Assembly (NCBI GenBank): GCA_964398315.1
Contig: CAYNMV010000004.1
Span: forward strand, 1 to 64,000
DNA from: JADLCB01 sp964398315
GTDB taxonomy: Bacteria; Planctomycetota; Phycisphaerae; Tepidisphaerales; Tepidisphaeraceae
Reading direction: 5' to 3'
Length of the DNA: 64,000 bases
This document shows positions 17,445 to 25,914 of this stretch, piece after piece (within the stretch, counting starts at the first letter, position 1; each line of letters starts with the position of its first letter). The notes under the pieces are model-generated. The model ran no database searches. It saw only the letters and a list, made by a program, of their open reading frames with translations, and was not told the DNA's origin. Made by a program: the position numbers and the translations under genes.

Positions 17445-18734
17445 TCAGCCGCGTTCGGCCATGGGGACATAGTTGCGCAACGTCGGGCCGGTGTAGATCT
17501 GCCGTGGGCGGGCGATGCGCGAGGTCTTATCGTAGAATTGCTCTTTCCAGTGGGCGATCCAGCCCGGCATGCGGCCGATGGAGAACATCACAGTGAACAT
17601 GTTCACCGGAATGCCAATCGCCTTCATGATAATACCGCTGTAGAAGTCAACGTTGGGATAGAGCTTGCGCTCGACGAAGTACGGATCCTTGAGCGCCAGT
17701 TCCTCCACCTTCATCGCGATATCCAGCAGCGGGTCATGCACACCCAGCTTGCTCAGCACCTTGTCGGCATGGGCCTTGAGGATCTTGGCCCGCGGGTCAA
17801 AGTTCTTGTAGACGCGGTGGCCGAAGCCCATGAGCTTGAAGTTGTCGTTCTTGTCCTTGGCCTTGGCGATGACCTGCTCGGCCGTCCAGCCGCCCTGGCG
17901 GATCTGCTCAAGCTGCTCCAGCACCGCGACATTGGCCCCGCCGTGCAGCGGCCCCCACAGGGCCGAGATGCCCGCCGAGGTCGAGGCGAACAGGTTGGCC
18001 TGGCTGGAACCGACCACCCGCACCGTCGAGGTCGAGCAGTTCTGCTCATGGTCCGCATGCAGGATGAGGATCATGTTCAGGGCGTGCTCGATGTCGGGAT
18101 CGACGACGTACTGCTCGTACGGCATCGAGAACATCATGTGCAGGAAGTTGGCGACGTAGCGCAGCTTCGGATCGGGGAAGATGAACGGCAGGCCGGATGA
18201 CTGGCGATAGGAATAGGCCGCAATCGTGCGCACCTTGCTGATCAGCCGGGCGGCCGCCTCTTCCATGTGGTCCGGGTCCTCGATCTGGAGGAAGTTCTGA
18301 TGGAAGCAGGCGAGCGTCGCCACCATGGCCGACAGCATCGCCATCGGCGGCGCGTTGACCGGGAAGCCCTGGAAATGGTGCTTGAAGTCCTCGTGCAGAT
18401 GGGCGTTGATTGTCAGCCGCTTGCGGAAGCGCAGCAGCTCTTCATGGGTCGGCAGGTTGCCGAAAATCAGCAGCCAGGCGGTCTCGATGAACGTCGAGTG
18501 CTCCGCCAGTTGCTCGATGGGGATGCCGCGGTAGCGGAGGACGCCCTTCTCACCGTCGATGAAGGTGATGGCGCTTTTGCAGGCGCCGGTGTTGCCGAAG
18601 GCGGGATCGAGGGTGATCAGGCCGGTCTTGGCCCGCAGTTCGGTGATGTCGATCCCCAGTTCGCCCTCCGAGCCTTCAATGACGGGAAGCTCGATCTTCT
18701 TGTCGCCGTAGATGAGCGTGGCAGTCTTGGCCAT
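17445..18734 (-). CDS. gltA: Citrate synthase (type II)
   Basis: Condenses oxaloacetate and acetyl-CoA at entry to the TCA cycle; 429 aa, typical of the hexameric type II form. Catalytic residues are visible: His in ADHEQNCSTSTVR (about residue 230), His in GFGHRVYKNFDPR (about 305) and Asp in PNVDFYSGI (about 360). The substrate loop ALWGPLHGGAN is intact. The N-terminal domain (TATLIYGDKKIELPV) is also typical of type II. Start ATG 18734 has CAGGAG 4-6 nt upstream. Monocistronic, with its own terminator. Confidence 0.97.
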   Translation of the reverse strand: MAKTATLIYGDKKIELPVIEGSEGELGIDITELRAKTGLITLDPAFGNTGACKSAITFIDGEKGVLRYRGIPIEQLAEHSTFIETAWLLIFGNLPTHEELLRFRKRLTINAHLHEDFKHHFQGFPVNAPPMAMLSAMVATLACFHQNFLQIEDPDHMEEAAARLISKVRTIAAYSYRQSSGLPFIFPDPKLRYVANFLHMMFSMPYEQYVVDPDIEHALNMILILHADHEQNCSTSTVRVVGSSQANLFASTSAGISALWGPLHGGANVAVLEQLEQIRQGGWTAEQVIAKAKDKNDNFKLMGFGHRVYKNFDPRAKILKAHADKVLSKLGVHDPLLDIAMKVEELALKDPYFVERKLYPNVDFYSGIIMKAIGIPVNMFTVMFSIGRMPGWIAHWKEQFYDKTSRIARPRQIYTGPTLRNYVPMAERG

Positions 18735-18925
18735 AAAACTCCTGACACTTGCATGATATCGCCGGGAAACCGGCCGTGCGAACCTAAGCCGCCCAGTATA
18801 GCCACAAGCCCCGCCCGTGCCTATGCGGGGTCGTATCAGAAGGTTGTTTTGTCGCAGGCGCAGCGCGAAATCATGGGAATGTGTGGTAAACTGGATCGCC
18901 CTGTTCAGCCAATGGAGAGACGCCC

Positions 18926-20062
18926 ATGAGACTGAAAGACGTAGTGGTCTTGTTCGTGGCGGTTGCGTGTGCCTCATGTGGGGGCAACAACCCGCCAACG
19001 GCCCAGCGCACGACCGATAACCTGTCGGCCGCCGCCCCTGCGCCCGGCGCCGCTCCCACGGCCGCGCCCCGCGCCCAGACAGCGGCGCCCCACGCCCAGG
19101 CAGCCCCGGCCTCCGTGCCTGCTGATGCGCAGTGGACCATCTTCGTCCACGCCGTGCGCGGGGCCACCCATGTGAACGAATCCAGGCGTCTGAAGGACCG
19201 CCTGATGCAGTCATCGGGCCTCAACCAGTGGTACATCATCCACGGCAGCACCGACAGCACCCTCTACCACGGCTATTACAAGGAGATGAGTGGTGACAGC
19301 GCTGATGGCCGGCGGGCGCAGGCCGATCTGGACAAGATCAAGGCGATGCGCGACCCGGTGAGCGGCCGGCGCCTGTTCGGCAACGCCCTGATCGTCAGCC
19401 TTGACTCGCCCAACCCCGAGGCCCCGCCGGAGTGGGATCTGCTCAACAGCGGCGGCCACTACACCCTGGTGATCGGCACCTACGCCGGCATCCCCGAGCG
19501 CAAGGAGGCGGCCGTGGCGGTGGTGCGCGAGCTGCGTGCCCAGAATATCCCCGCCTTCTACTATCACGGTGACAATGCCAGCACCGTCAGCATCGGCGCC
19601 TGGCCGGCCAGCGCGGCCGATGAGGGGCAGGCGGTCGCCAATCGCGATCCCACCAAGACGGTGATCGTCGCCACCGGCGTGCCTAACCAGCGCGTCGCCG
19701 AGGCGATGCAGCGGGCCGCCGCCTCGGGCGAGGCGGTCACGCTGACGCCCAGCTTCACCCCGCGCGATCCGAGCATGATCGCCATGATGCGCGAATACCC
19801 GCACCTGCATACGAACGGGCAGGTCTATGTGCGCGTGACCAAAGACCCGGCCACCGGCCAGCAGAAGGAGGTGCCCGATCCCTCCTACATCGCCGTCATC
19901 CCGCGTAAGTCAGACAGCATTCTCCACCAGGATCGCCAGATGGCCCAGCAGCCTGATCCCGACCGCCAGGCCGATTTCAGCCAGCGCGTGTTCGGCGGCC
20001 CCCAGCCCCCAGCGCCCGCCGAGCCGGTGCGCCGCGGCCAGCTCCGATCGATCGGCGATTGA
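18926..20062 (+). CDS. Lipoprotein with two SPOR-like repeats
   Basis: 378 aa. The signal MRLKDVVVLFVAVACASCGG carries a lipobox (CASC), so it is a probable envelope lipoprotein. An Ala/Pro-rich linker (about 25-65) leads to two similar alpha/beta units: one starting QWTIFVHAVRG (about 70) and one starting YTLVIGTYAGIPERKEAA (about 178). The second has the hydrophobic-strand / K-E-A-x-x-x-x-R-E-L-R helix / second strand pattern seen in SPOR domains. A Pro/Gln-rich tail ends the protein. SPOR domains bind denuded peptidoglycan; that role is inferred from shape only. The start has GGAGA about 8 nt upstream. Confidence 0.6.
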   Translation: MRLKDVVVLFVAVACASCGGNNPPTAQRTTDNLSAAAPAPGAAPTAAPRAQTAAPHAQAAPASVPADAQWTIFVHAVRGATHVNESRRLKDRLMQSSGLNQWYIIHGSTDSTLYHGYYKEMSGDSADGRRAQADLDKIKAMRDPVSGRRLFGNALIVSLDSPNPEAPPEWDLLNSGGHYTLVIGTYAGIPERKEAAVAVVRELRAQNIPAFYYHGDNASTVSIGAWPASAADEGQAVANRDPTKTVIVATGVPNQRVAEAMQRAAASGEAVTLTPSFTPRDPSMIAMMREYPHLHTNGQVYVRVTKDPATGQQKEVPDPSYIAVIPRKSDSILHQDRQMAQQPDPDRQADFSQRVFGGPQPPAPAEPVRRGQLRSIGD

Positions 20063-20225
20063 CGGAAGCAGGACGGCACGGTGACGCGAAGCAGAGCGCG
20101 GGCCGGCGTGCGGAGGATCGATGTTGCACCGCCCACCGCGCCTGTGCCCGCAGCGCCTGTACCCGGCGCTTCGTGCCGCCGTGCCGTGGCTGATCTGCTT
20201 TCGCCTTCTCTAACCCTCGACACCC

Positions 20226-20864
20226 ATGAACCTATTGATCGCTACCGGGAACAGGGGCAAGGCCGCTGAGTTCCGCCAGATTCTGCAAACGGCCGGGCTG
20301 CAGGGCATCGACCTGTCGGAGCTGCCGCCAGCGCCGGAGCCGGCCGAGACCGGCCACACGTTTCGCGCCAACGCCTGCCTCAAGGCCGCCGCCTACGCCC
20401 GGCACTTCAAGCTCTGGACCCTGGCCGATGACAGCGGTCTGGAAGTCGATGCCCTGGGGGGCAACCCCGGCGTCCACAGCGCGCGCTGGGCCGCCCTGCA
20501 CGCCGCCGGACAGGGTGATGCCGACAACAACGCCCTGCTGCTGCGGCAACTGGCCGATGTGCCCGATGAGCAGCGCACCGCCCGGTTCGTCTGTGTGCTG
20601 GCCCTGAGCGACCCGGAGGGGCGCATCTTCCTGACCGTTCGTGACACCGTCGAGGGCCGCATCCTCCACGCCCCCCGCGGCAGCAACGGCTTTGGCTATG
20701 ATCCCCTGTTCTTCGTGGCGGACAAAGGCCGCACAACGGCGGAACTGTCCGCCGGGGAGAAACACGCCATCAGTCATCGCGGCAAGGCCCTGAGGGCCCT
20801 CAAAGCGCTGATGGACCGCCTCGACTGGCATACGATGGCGATGTACAGCGCCCCGCTGAAGTGA
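20226..20864 (+). CDS. rdgB: XTP/dITP diphosphatase (RdgB/HAM1 family)
   Basis: Hydrolyses non-canonical purine nucleoside triphosphates to protect DNA and RNA; 212 aa. Signature motifs are complete: LIATGNRGKAAEF at the N-terminus, TFRANACLKA (about 40), ADDSGLEVDALGGNPGVHSARWA (about 63-86), GSNGFGYDPLFF (about 145) and SHRGKAL near the C-terminus. ATG 20226 begins at the first conserved strand. Not in an obvious operon; the next plus-strand gene is a UspA protein 112 bp downstream. Confidence 0.96.
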   Translation: MNLLIATGNRGKAAEFRQILQTAGLQGIDLSELPPAPEPAETGHTFRANACLKAAAYARHFKLWTLADDSGLEVDALGGNPGVHSARWAALHAAGQGDADNNALLLRQLADVPDEQRTARFVCVLALSDPEGRIFLTVRDTVEGRILHAPRGSNGFGYDPLFFVADKGRTTAELSAGEKHAISHRGKALRALKALMDRLDWHTMAMYSAPLK

Positions 20865-20976
20865 AACGCACGGCGTCTTTCTGCCCCGGGCGGGAAGTGG
20901 CTGCGCCCTGCCGTGGTGGCGGCCGTTCCAGTCCGGGCGTTTGTGACATGGGGGTAATTCATTACAATTCGCCATC

Positions 20977-21393
20977 ATGAGCCGACTACTGGTAGCGGTA
21001 AGCAGTCCGTGGGCCGCGCAGAAGGTAATCGATCCGGTGGCCCTGCTGGCAACGCAACTGAACGCCGAGGTGCTGGTGGTTCACGTTTCCCGGCCCAGCG
21101 CCGGTCAGATGCGCGAGCAGGAACAGGCCGATGGCGAAGCCGCCATCAGCCTGCTGCGCGAGGCCCTGCAACAGCGCGAGGTCCCGGTGCAGACGCTGCT
21201 GATGTTCAGCGATGACATTGCCCGGGCGATCCTCAATACCGCCACCGAGCGTGAATGCAGCATGATCGTGCTTGGCCTGACCGGCAAGAACATCTTTGCC
21301 CGCCTGCTGGCCGGCAACGTGCCGGTGGAACTGATCAAGAACACCAAGATTCCGGTGCTGCTGCTGCCGCCGGACTGGAATGGCTCACTCTAG
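20977..21393 (+). CDS. Universal stress protein (UspA family)
   Basis: 138-aa single Usp domain. The N-terminal strand MSRLLVAVSSPWAAQK and the later LNAEVLVVHVSRP match the family. The ATP-binding pattern usually seen as GxxGxxxx(F)GS(V) is degenerate here (GLTGKNIFARLLAGNVPVELIKN), so ATP binding is plausible but not certain. The C-terminal strand IPVLLLPP is typical. A 15-bp tandem duplication begins inside its TAG stop codon. Confidence 0.85.
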   Translation: MSRLLVAVSSPWAAQKVIDPVALLATQLNAEVLVVHVSRPSAGQMREQEQADGEAAISLLREALQQREVPVQTLLMFSDDIARAILNTATERECSMIVLGLTGKNIFARLLAGNVPVELIKNTKIPVLLLPPDWNGSL

Positions 21394-21421
21394 CCCAAGG
21401 GCGTTCAGCCCAAGGGCGTTC
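21392..21421. repeat. 15-bp tandem duplication starting in the uspA stop codon
   Basis: Two perfect copies of AGCCCAAGGGCGTTC (21392-21406 and 21407-21421). The first copy begins with the last two bases of the TAG stop. Part of a pattern of repeats at gene 3' ends in this window. Confidence 0.9.
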
Positions 21422-21633
21422 AACGGCCAGCAGCGGCGGGAAACCACCTCGCTGGCCACGGACAAACACCTGAACCCTGAATTCCGAGCCATTTCCGCCC
21501 TCCAAATCCGCATAAACGTTAAGAGCCCACCCCTACCGGCCGATGCACGAGAGAGAGCCTGGGTCGTGGACGCCGGCCTTTGCGGGTCGGGCGGCGCGGG
21601 TGTTGGCATCGGCTTTGCAGTGGACTCAGCGGT

Positions 21634-22395
21634 ATGCAACGTCTTTCTCGAATCACACGGCTGGCCCTTCTGGCGTGTCTGGGGCTGGTAACGGGGTGTG
21701 CCGGGGTGAAGCGCGGCAATCTGGATCGCGTCTCGGCCCTGTCCGACGGCCCCCGTGTTGGCCATGTTTACCTCGTCCGCGGACTGGTGGGGATCTTCTC
21801 CACCGGCATGGACGAGCTGGCCGCCAAGATCCGCGAGGCGGGGGTCAATGCGGAGGTGTTCCAGGGCGAGCAGCGCCGTGAGCTGACCGAGGCCATCGCC
21901 CGGGCCTATGCCGATCACAATGACAGCGAACCGCTGGTGCTGATCGGACATTCTTACGGGGCCGATGATGTGCTGCGCATCGCCGCCGAGCTGGAAAAAC
22001 AGGGCATCACTGTCGACCTGCTGATCACCTGTGATGCGGTCACTCCCCCGCCGGTGCCGGGCAACATCGTGGCACTGCACAACTACTACAAGCCGGGCGC
22101 GCTGGATGCGCTGCCGTGGCTGCGGGGTATTCCGCTGACGCCGGATGAGCAGGGGCGGGTGCAACTGGCCAACTACAACCTGAGCGACAACCGCCGCGAT
22201 CTGCTGGAACCCAATACCAATCATTTCAATATCGAAAAGAACCCCAAGCTGCACGAGGACATCCTTAAGCTGCTGGAGGAGACCTGTCCGCCGCGCCCGG
22301 TCTGGGCAGCACGACGGCGACAGGCACCGCTCATGCACGCCGTCAGCAACCCGGACGAGGAGCCTCGCCTCCAGACGGTTGACCTGCGGGACTGA
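21634..22395 (+). CDS. Alpha/beta-hydrolase-fold lipoprotein
   Basis: 253 aa from ATG 21634, which gives the lipoprotein signal MQRLSRITRLALLACLGLVTGC with lipobox VTGC; the frame is open upstream but without such a signal. The nucleophile elbow GHSYGA (about residue 110) is a GxSxG serine hydrolase motif followed by the expected helix (DDVLRIAAEL). A strand with Asp (LLITCDAVTPP) follows, and NTNHFNIEKN near the C-terminus can supply the catalytic His. The length fits a lipase/esterase-like envelope hydrolase; substrate unknown. The last codons take part in a 16-bp tandem repeat. Confidence 0.7.
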   Translation: MQRLSRITRLALLACLGLVTGCAGVKRGNLDRVSALSDGPRVGHVYLVRGLVGIFSTGMDELAAKIREAGVNAEVFQGEQRRELTEAIARAYADHNDSEPLVLIGHSYGADDVLRIAAELEKQGITVDLLITCDAVTPPPVPGNIVALHNYYKPGALDALPWLRGIPLTPDEQGRVQLANYNLSDNRRDLLEPNTNHFNIEKNPKLHEDILKLLEETCPPRPVWAARRRQAPLMHAVSNPDEEPRLQTVDLRD

Positions 22396-22447
22396 TCACT
22401 TGCGGGACTGATCCCTGGCGGCCCTCATCACCTGCGGCACTCGTCAC
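22384..22447. repeat. Degenerate 16-bp tandem repeat x4 spanning a stop codon
   Basis: Four consecutive 16-bp units: CTGCGGGACTGATCAC, TTGCGGGACTGATCCC, TGGCGGCCCTCATCAC and CTGCGGCACTCGTCAC. The first unit contains the last codons and TGA stop of the hydrolase-like gene; the later copies decay progressively. Confidence 0.85.
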
Positions 22448-22561
22448 CTGCCCCGCCGCCTGGCCCGCGATGCATCACGCCGCGAATGGCTGGCGCGCCC
22501 TGCGGCCTGTCGGGGGCGTGCGGGATGTCATCATCCGGCCGGCCCGTTATACTGCCTGCCG

Positions 22562-22966
22562 ATGCGATATTTCCTGTTGATCGCCTTACTGGGGTGCCTG
22601 GCCGGCTGCGTGGAACGGCGGATGCATATCACGTCCGAGCCATCCGGGGCGCTGGTCTACCTGAATGACCAGGAAGTCGGCCGGACGCCGCTGGTGCGCG
22701 ATTTTCTCTGGTATGGCAATTACGATGTGCAGGTGCGTCATGAAGGGTACGAGACACTCGACACCCACGCCCAGGTGACCGCGCCGTGGTGGCAGTGGCC
22801 GCCGTTCGACCTGTTCGCCGAGCTGATGCCCTTCCGCCCCACCGATGAGCGCCGGCTGCATTTCACCCTCCAGCCCAGTTCAACGGAAGACAGCGCGCCC
22901 GAGCAACTGATCGAACGGGCCAGCGCATTCCGCCAGCAGCTCGAATCCCCTGCCGCCCAGCCATAG
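22562..22966 (+). CDS. PEGA-domain lipoprotein
   Basis: 134 aa. The signal MRYFLLIALLGCLAGCVERR has a lipobox (LAGC). The mature part begins with a PEGA domain: ITSEPSGALVYLNDQEVGRTPL (residues about 22-44), the hallmark [SEP-x-G-A-x-V-x-x-(D/N)-x-x-x-x-G-x-TP] pattern, then a beta-rich stretch ending in RHEGYETL. PEGA modules occur in surface-layer and envelope proteins. No ligand can be assigned. Monocistronic. Confidence 0.8.
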   Translation: MRYFLLIALLGCLAGCVERRMHITSEPSGALVYLNDQEVGRTPLVRDFLWYGNYDVQVRHEGYETLDTHAQVTAPWWQWPPFDLFAELMPFRPTDERRLHFTLQPSSTEDSAPEQLIERASAFRQQLESPAAQP

Positions 22967-23101
22967 GCAAGACAGATCAGCAGGCCGCTGCGCGTTGTGC
23001 TTTGCCTGCTTCCTGCGTGATTGGCTTTCTTCGTGACTTATTTTTGAGACTGGAGGGGGTTCAAACCAGCGCTGGGGCCGGTTTCAGTACGGGCGGCTTC
23101 A

Positions 23102-23866
23102 TCAGGCAAGACCCAGGCGGAATCGGCGCAGTTCCAGGCGCTGCAACTCGCCGGTCAACCGCGTCAGAATGGCAGTGATCCGGCGGCCTTCAATATCATC
23201 CTGGAGCGCCAGGAACTGGATACCGGCACGACAGGCCCTGTCCCGGATTTTCTGCTGGGGGTAGCGCAGGCGGCCTTCCATGATCAGCGACTCCCCCGCG
23301 TGGGACAACTCGATGCGCAGACGGTCGGCCGGATGAATCGCCAGGGAGTGGTCGTCGCGGTTCTCCAGCATCACGCCGATGCCCCCAATGCTCAGGTTCA
23401 GCAGCCGACAGGGCACCTCGCTGGCGGACATGGGACGATCCTTGATGTTGGCTTCCCGCCCGATGCGCCAGATGCGCACGGCCAATTCGAAGTCTTCGGG
23501 CACGCTCACGCGATAGGTGGCCCGGCGCTGCACCGCCTTGATCTCGGCCGGCCGGCGCAGCAGCACCGCCTCGACGCTCACCTCACTGTTGACGCGATAG
23601 CTGGGGTCACGGCGAAGCAGCGGTGCGGCGAATACCACCTTGTTCACCCCATGCCTGAATGAGCACCCGGCCGGCCTTCCGCTCTGGATCAGGCTGTCGG
23701 CCAGGGCGGCCTCTTTCGCGGGCGATTCCACCCAGATGCCTTCTTCGCTCTCCCCGAGGAACCGCGACTTATGATGCCGCAGCATGCCGGCCGAGGGGTA
23801 GGAAATCACCAACCCGCAGTTCCGGGCAATCGCCTCATCAAGAAGGTGTGCCTGTGCGTCTGTCAT
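23102..23866 (-). CDS. PilZ-domain protein (YcgR-like c-di-GMP effector)
   Basis: 254 aa, soluble. A YcgR-type N-terminal beta domain (about 1-115) precedes a PilZ domain (about 118-230). Both c-di-GMP binding motifs are intact: RxxxR as QRRATYRV (about residue 118) and (D/N)xSxxG as LNLSIGGIGV (about 162). YcgR-type proteins act on flagellar motors or type IV pili when c-di-GMP is high. The presence of pilT and a Flp pilin in the window makes a motility or adhesion role plausible, but no such gene is adjacent. Confidence 0.87.
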   Translation of the reverse strand: MTDAQAHLLDEAIARNCGLVISYPSAGMLRHHKSRFLGESEEGIWVESPAKEAALADSLIQSGRPAGCSFRHGVNKVVFAAPLLRRDPSYRVNSEVSVEAVLLRRPAEIKAVQRRATYRVSVPEDFELAVRIWRIGREANIKDRPMSASEVPCRLLNLSIGGIGVMLENRDDHSLAIHPADRLRIELSHAGESLIMEGRLRYPQQKIRDRACRAGIQFLALQDDIEGRRITAILTRLTGELQRLELRRFRLGLA

Positions 23867-23977
23867 GTCGAAAAATGATGTCCCGAAAAATCATCGGCAC
23901 AGGACCGGACCCACCTTGGCAGCGCGGGGCGTCCGGTAACTCAGCGCGGGATGGCCGGCGGCGTGCATGCAGCCGGC

Positions 23978-24337
23978 TCACAGCCCGATCCCCCGCACCA
24001 CCGCGGTGGTATAGTCGGCCCAGCGGAAGGTGAGCAGCACATAGGCCCCTGCCACCATCCACAGCCCTAGTTCCGCCTGCCCACGGTTGCGCAGGCGCCA
24101 GAAAATGGCCAGCCCAGCCGCCGTCAGCCCCAATTTGAAGAACACCAGCCCCCCCACCTGCCCGGCCTGGAGCAGGCGGCGGGCCACCGGGTTCAGTTCG
24201 TAAAAGGAGGTGAAATGGTGTGCCCAGAGCGTGAACAGCAGATCGCTGCCACTCAGCAGGCAGATAATGACGATCAGTTGGCCAATTCGTCGGGATCGAC
24301 CCTCATCCCACAACCGGAGCGGTGAGCGATTCCACAT
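23978..24337 (-). CDS. DUF5658-like membrane protein
   Basis: 119 aa. A basic N-terminus (residues 1-18) precedes three hydrophobic helices (about 19-40, 62-82, 88-110). The motif GSDLLFTLWAHHF...ELNPVARRLL, an Asp inside the first helix and an ExNP turn, is typical of DUF5658. Function unknown. It lies 111 bp upstream of the PilZ gene on the same strand, so they may be cotranscribed. Confidence 0.7.
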   Translation of the reverse strand: MWNRSPLRLWDEGRSRRIGQLIVIICLLSGSDLLFTLWAHHFTSFYELNPVARRLLQAGQVGGLVFFKLGLTAAGLAIFWRLRNRGQAELGLWMVAGAYVLLTFRWADYTTAVVRGIGL

Positions 24338-24665
24338 GGCATTTCCCTTCCCCTCCCGGAGACCCTACTCCGGAAAACAGATATGAACCGCCGCTTCGCC
24401 GGCAAATGCGATGCCATCATGGCTGGTGGGCAGGGAGCGGGGGTTGGCCTGCGCAGCGGTGCTCCGATGCCGGGCAAATTGCCCACCGGATCGACACAAG
24501 GGCGCATAAACGCGGCACGGCGTGAACCCGCCCCCAGGTGGGGATGCGCACCAAGTCCATGGGCAAAGGCACAGGCCGCTTGCTCCCTTCCCCTCTTTTG
24601 CTTTGCCGCAGCGTTCCGAGTGGGTGATTCTGCTTACTGCTGGCACTGCCACGGGTCCGCGGGCA
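24338..24665. other. Intergenic region, no gene seen
   Basis: 328 bp between the YpdA-like stop and the DUF5658-like start. Open frames here are poor in composition and have no start signals. The stretch around 24580-24610 is pyrimidine-rich. Nothing else is recognised. Confidence 0.5.
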
Positions 24666-25718
24666 TCAGCTCTCCGGGCGCTCGTAGACCGGGTCTGCGA
24701 TCCGGGTGGACTTGCCCTGCAGCGCGGCGAGGATGCGCTCAACGTGAACGTGACAGTTTTCGATGAACAGGCGGTACTTGTCCTGTGTGCCCGCCACAGC
24801 GGTGCCGGCTATGTAGATGCCGGGAACGTTGGTTTCCATCGTTTGCGGGTTGTGGGCCGGGGCATGGCACGGGCCATCCAGTTGCACCCCCGCCATCCGG
24901 CACAGGGACATATCCGCCTCATACCCCACCAGCAACAGCACCTGGTCCACCGCCACCTGATGGGTGCGGTCGGGCAGGGGCCGAAGCTGCTCATCCACCT
25001 CGGCCAGCACGACATGCGCCGGCGTGATCTCCACCGGCACGGTGCCAAAGTGCCCGGTGATGTGACCGGCGTGCATCAGGCCGTTGATCTCCGGCAGCAG
25101 CCAGTACTTGATCGACTTGGGATCGAGGTGTGATCGGCGATAGCTGAGGGCGACATGCCCCCCGCCGTGGTAGATACGCAGCGCTGCCTCAACCGCTGAA
25201 TTCTTCCCTCCCACGATCAGCACGCGCTGGCGGAAGTAGACATGCGGCTCCTGAAAGAAAGCGCTGACATGCGGCAGGTCTTCCCCGGGGATGCCCAGCC
25301 GGCGCGGGCGGGCCGTGCCGCCGGTGGCAAGGATGACCCGCCTGGCAAGAACCTGCTGCTGGCCGCGATGAGGCTGGGTGGTAAGCAGGAAGTCATCCCC
25401 CTGCCGTTCGATGCCCGTCACCGGCTCATAGGTACGGACAGGCAGGTCAAACTGCTGAACAATGGTGCGGAGATAGCGCAGGTATTCCTCGCGCGTGGCC
25501 TTTCCCTGGTCAAGGGTTTGCAGCGGCACGCCAGCAATGGCAATACGCTCAGGGGAGGAGAAAAACCGCGTGCCTGGCGCAAACCACTGTACGGTGGCCC
25601 CGATCTGCCCGGCGTCGAAGTGCAGGTAGTCGATGCCGGCCCGCTTCAGCCCCACCGCCATTTCGATTCCGATCGGCCCCGCCCCGATCAGCGCCACATC
25701 CGTCCGTTGAACACTCAT
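24666..25718 (-). CDS. YpdA-family FAD/NAD(P)-binding disulfide reductase-like protein
   Basis: 350 aa from ATG 25718. The N-terminal FAD dinucleotide fold is DVALIGAGPIGIEMAV (GxGxxG). The second, NADPH-type fold is RVLIVGGKNSAVEAALRIY (about residue 165), with the GGKNSA motif characteristic of YpdA. The closing FAD segment VPGIYIAGTAVAGTQDKYRLFIEN is also diagnostic. There is no CxxC, consistent with YpdA, which in Firmicutes reduces bacillithiol disulfide. Whether this organism makes bacillithiol cannot be seen here. A long nested hairpin lies 75 bp upstream of the start. Confidence 0.85.
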   Translation of the reverse strand: MSVQRTDVALIGAGPIGIEMAVGLKRAGIDYLHFDAGQIGATVQWFAPGTRFFSSPERIAIAGVPLQTLDQGKATREEYLRYLRTIVQQFDLPVRTYEPVTGIERQGDDFLLTTQPHRGQQQVLARRVILATGGTARPRRLGIPGEDLPHVSAFFQEPHVYFRQRVLIVGGKNSAVEAALRIYHGGGHVALSYRRSHLDPKSIKYWLLPEINGLMHAGHITGHFGTVPVEITPAHVVLAEVDEQLRPLPDRTHQVAVDQVLLLVGYEADMSLCRMAGVQLDGPCHAPAHNPQTMETNVPGIYIAGTAVAGTQDKYRLFIENCHVHVERILAALQGKSTRIADPVYERPES

Positions 25719-25787
25719 CCCTGCATCATAGGCCTTTGGCGCTTTTGGGGCACGGGCCGGGGCGCGCGGGAGGGCATGGGACGCGGC

Positions 25788-25886
25788 CAAGTCATTGCCC
25801 ACGGACAGACATGCCGCATGACCGCAACAATCAGAAAGAATCCTGATCCTTCGCGGTCATGCGCGCCTGGCCGTGGGCAATGTGCT
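25788..25886. other. Nested perfect inverted repeat, possible structured RNA or terminator
   Basis: Three concentric perfect stems: outer 12 bp CATTGCCCACGG (25793-25804) with 25871-25882; middle 10 bp GCATGACCGC (25816-25825) with 25853-25862; inner 5 bp ATCAG/CTGAT. CAAG/CTTG can extend the base with a small bulge. It lies between the stop of the glycine-rich protein gene (25915) and the YpdA-like start (25718), both on minus. No T tract follows. Confidence 0.7.
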
Positions 25887-25914
25887 TGAGCCGACGTATC
25901 GGCCTTACCGGTTC

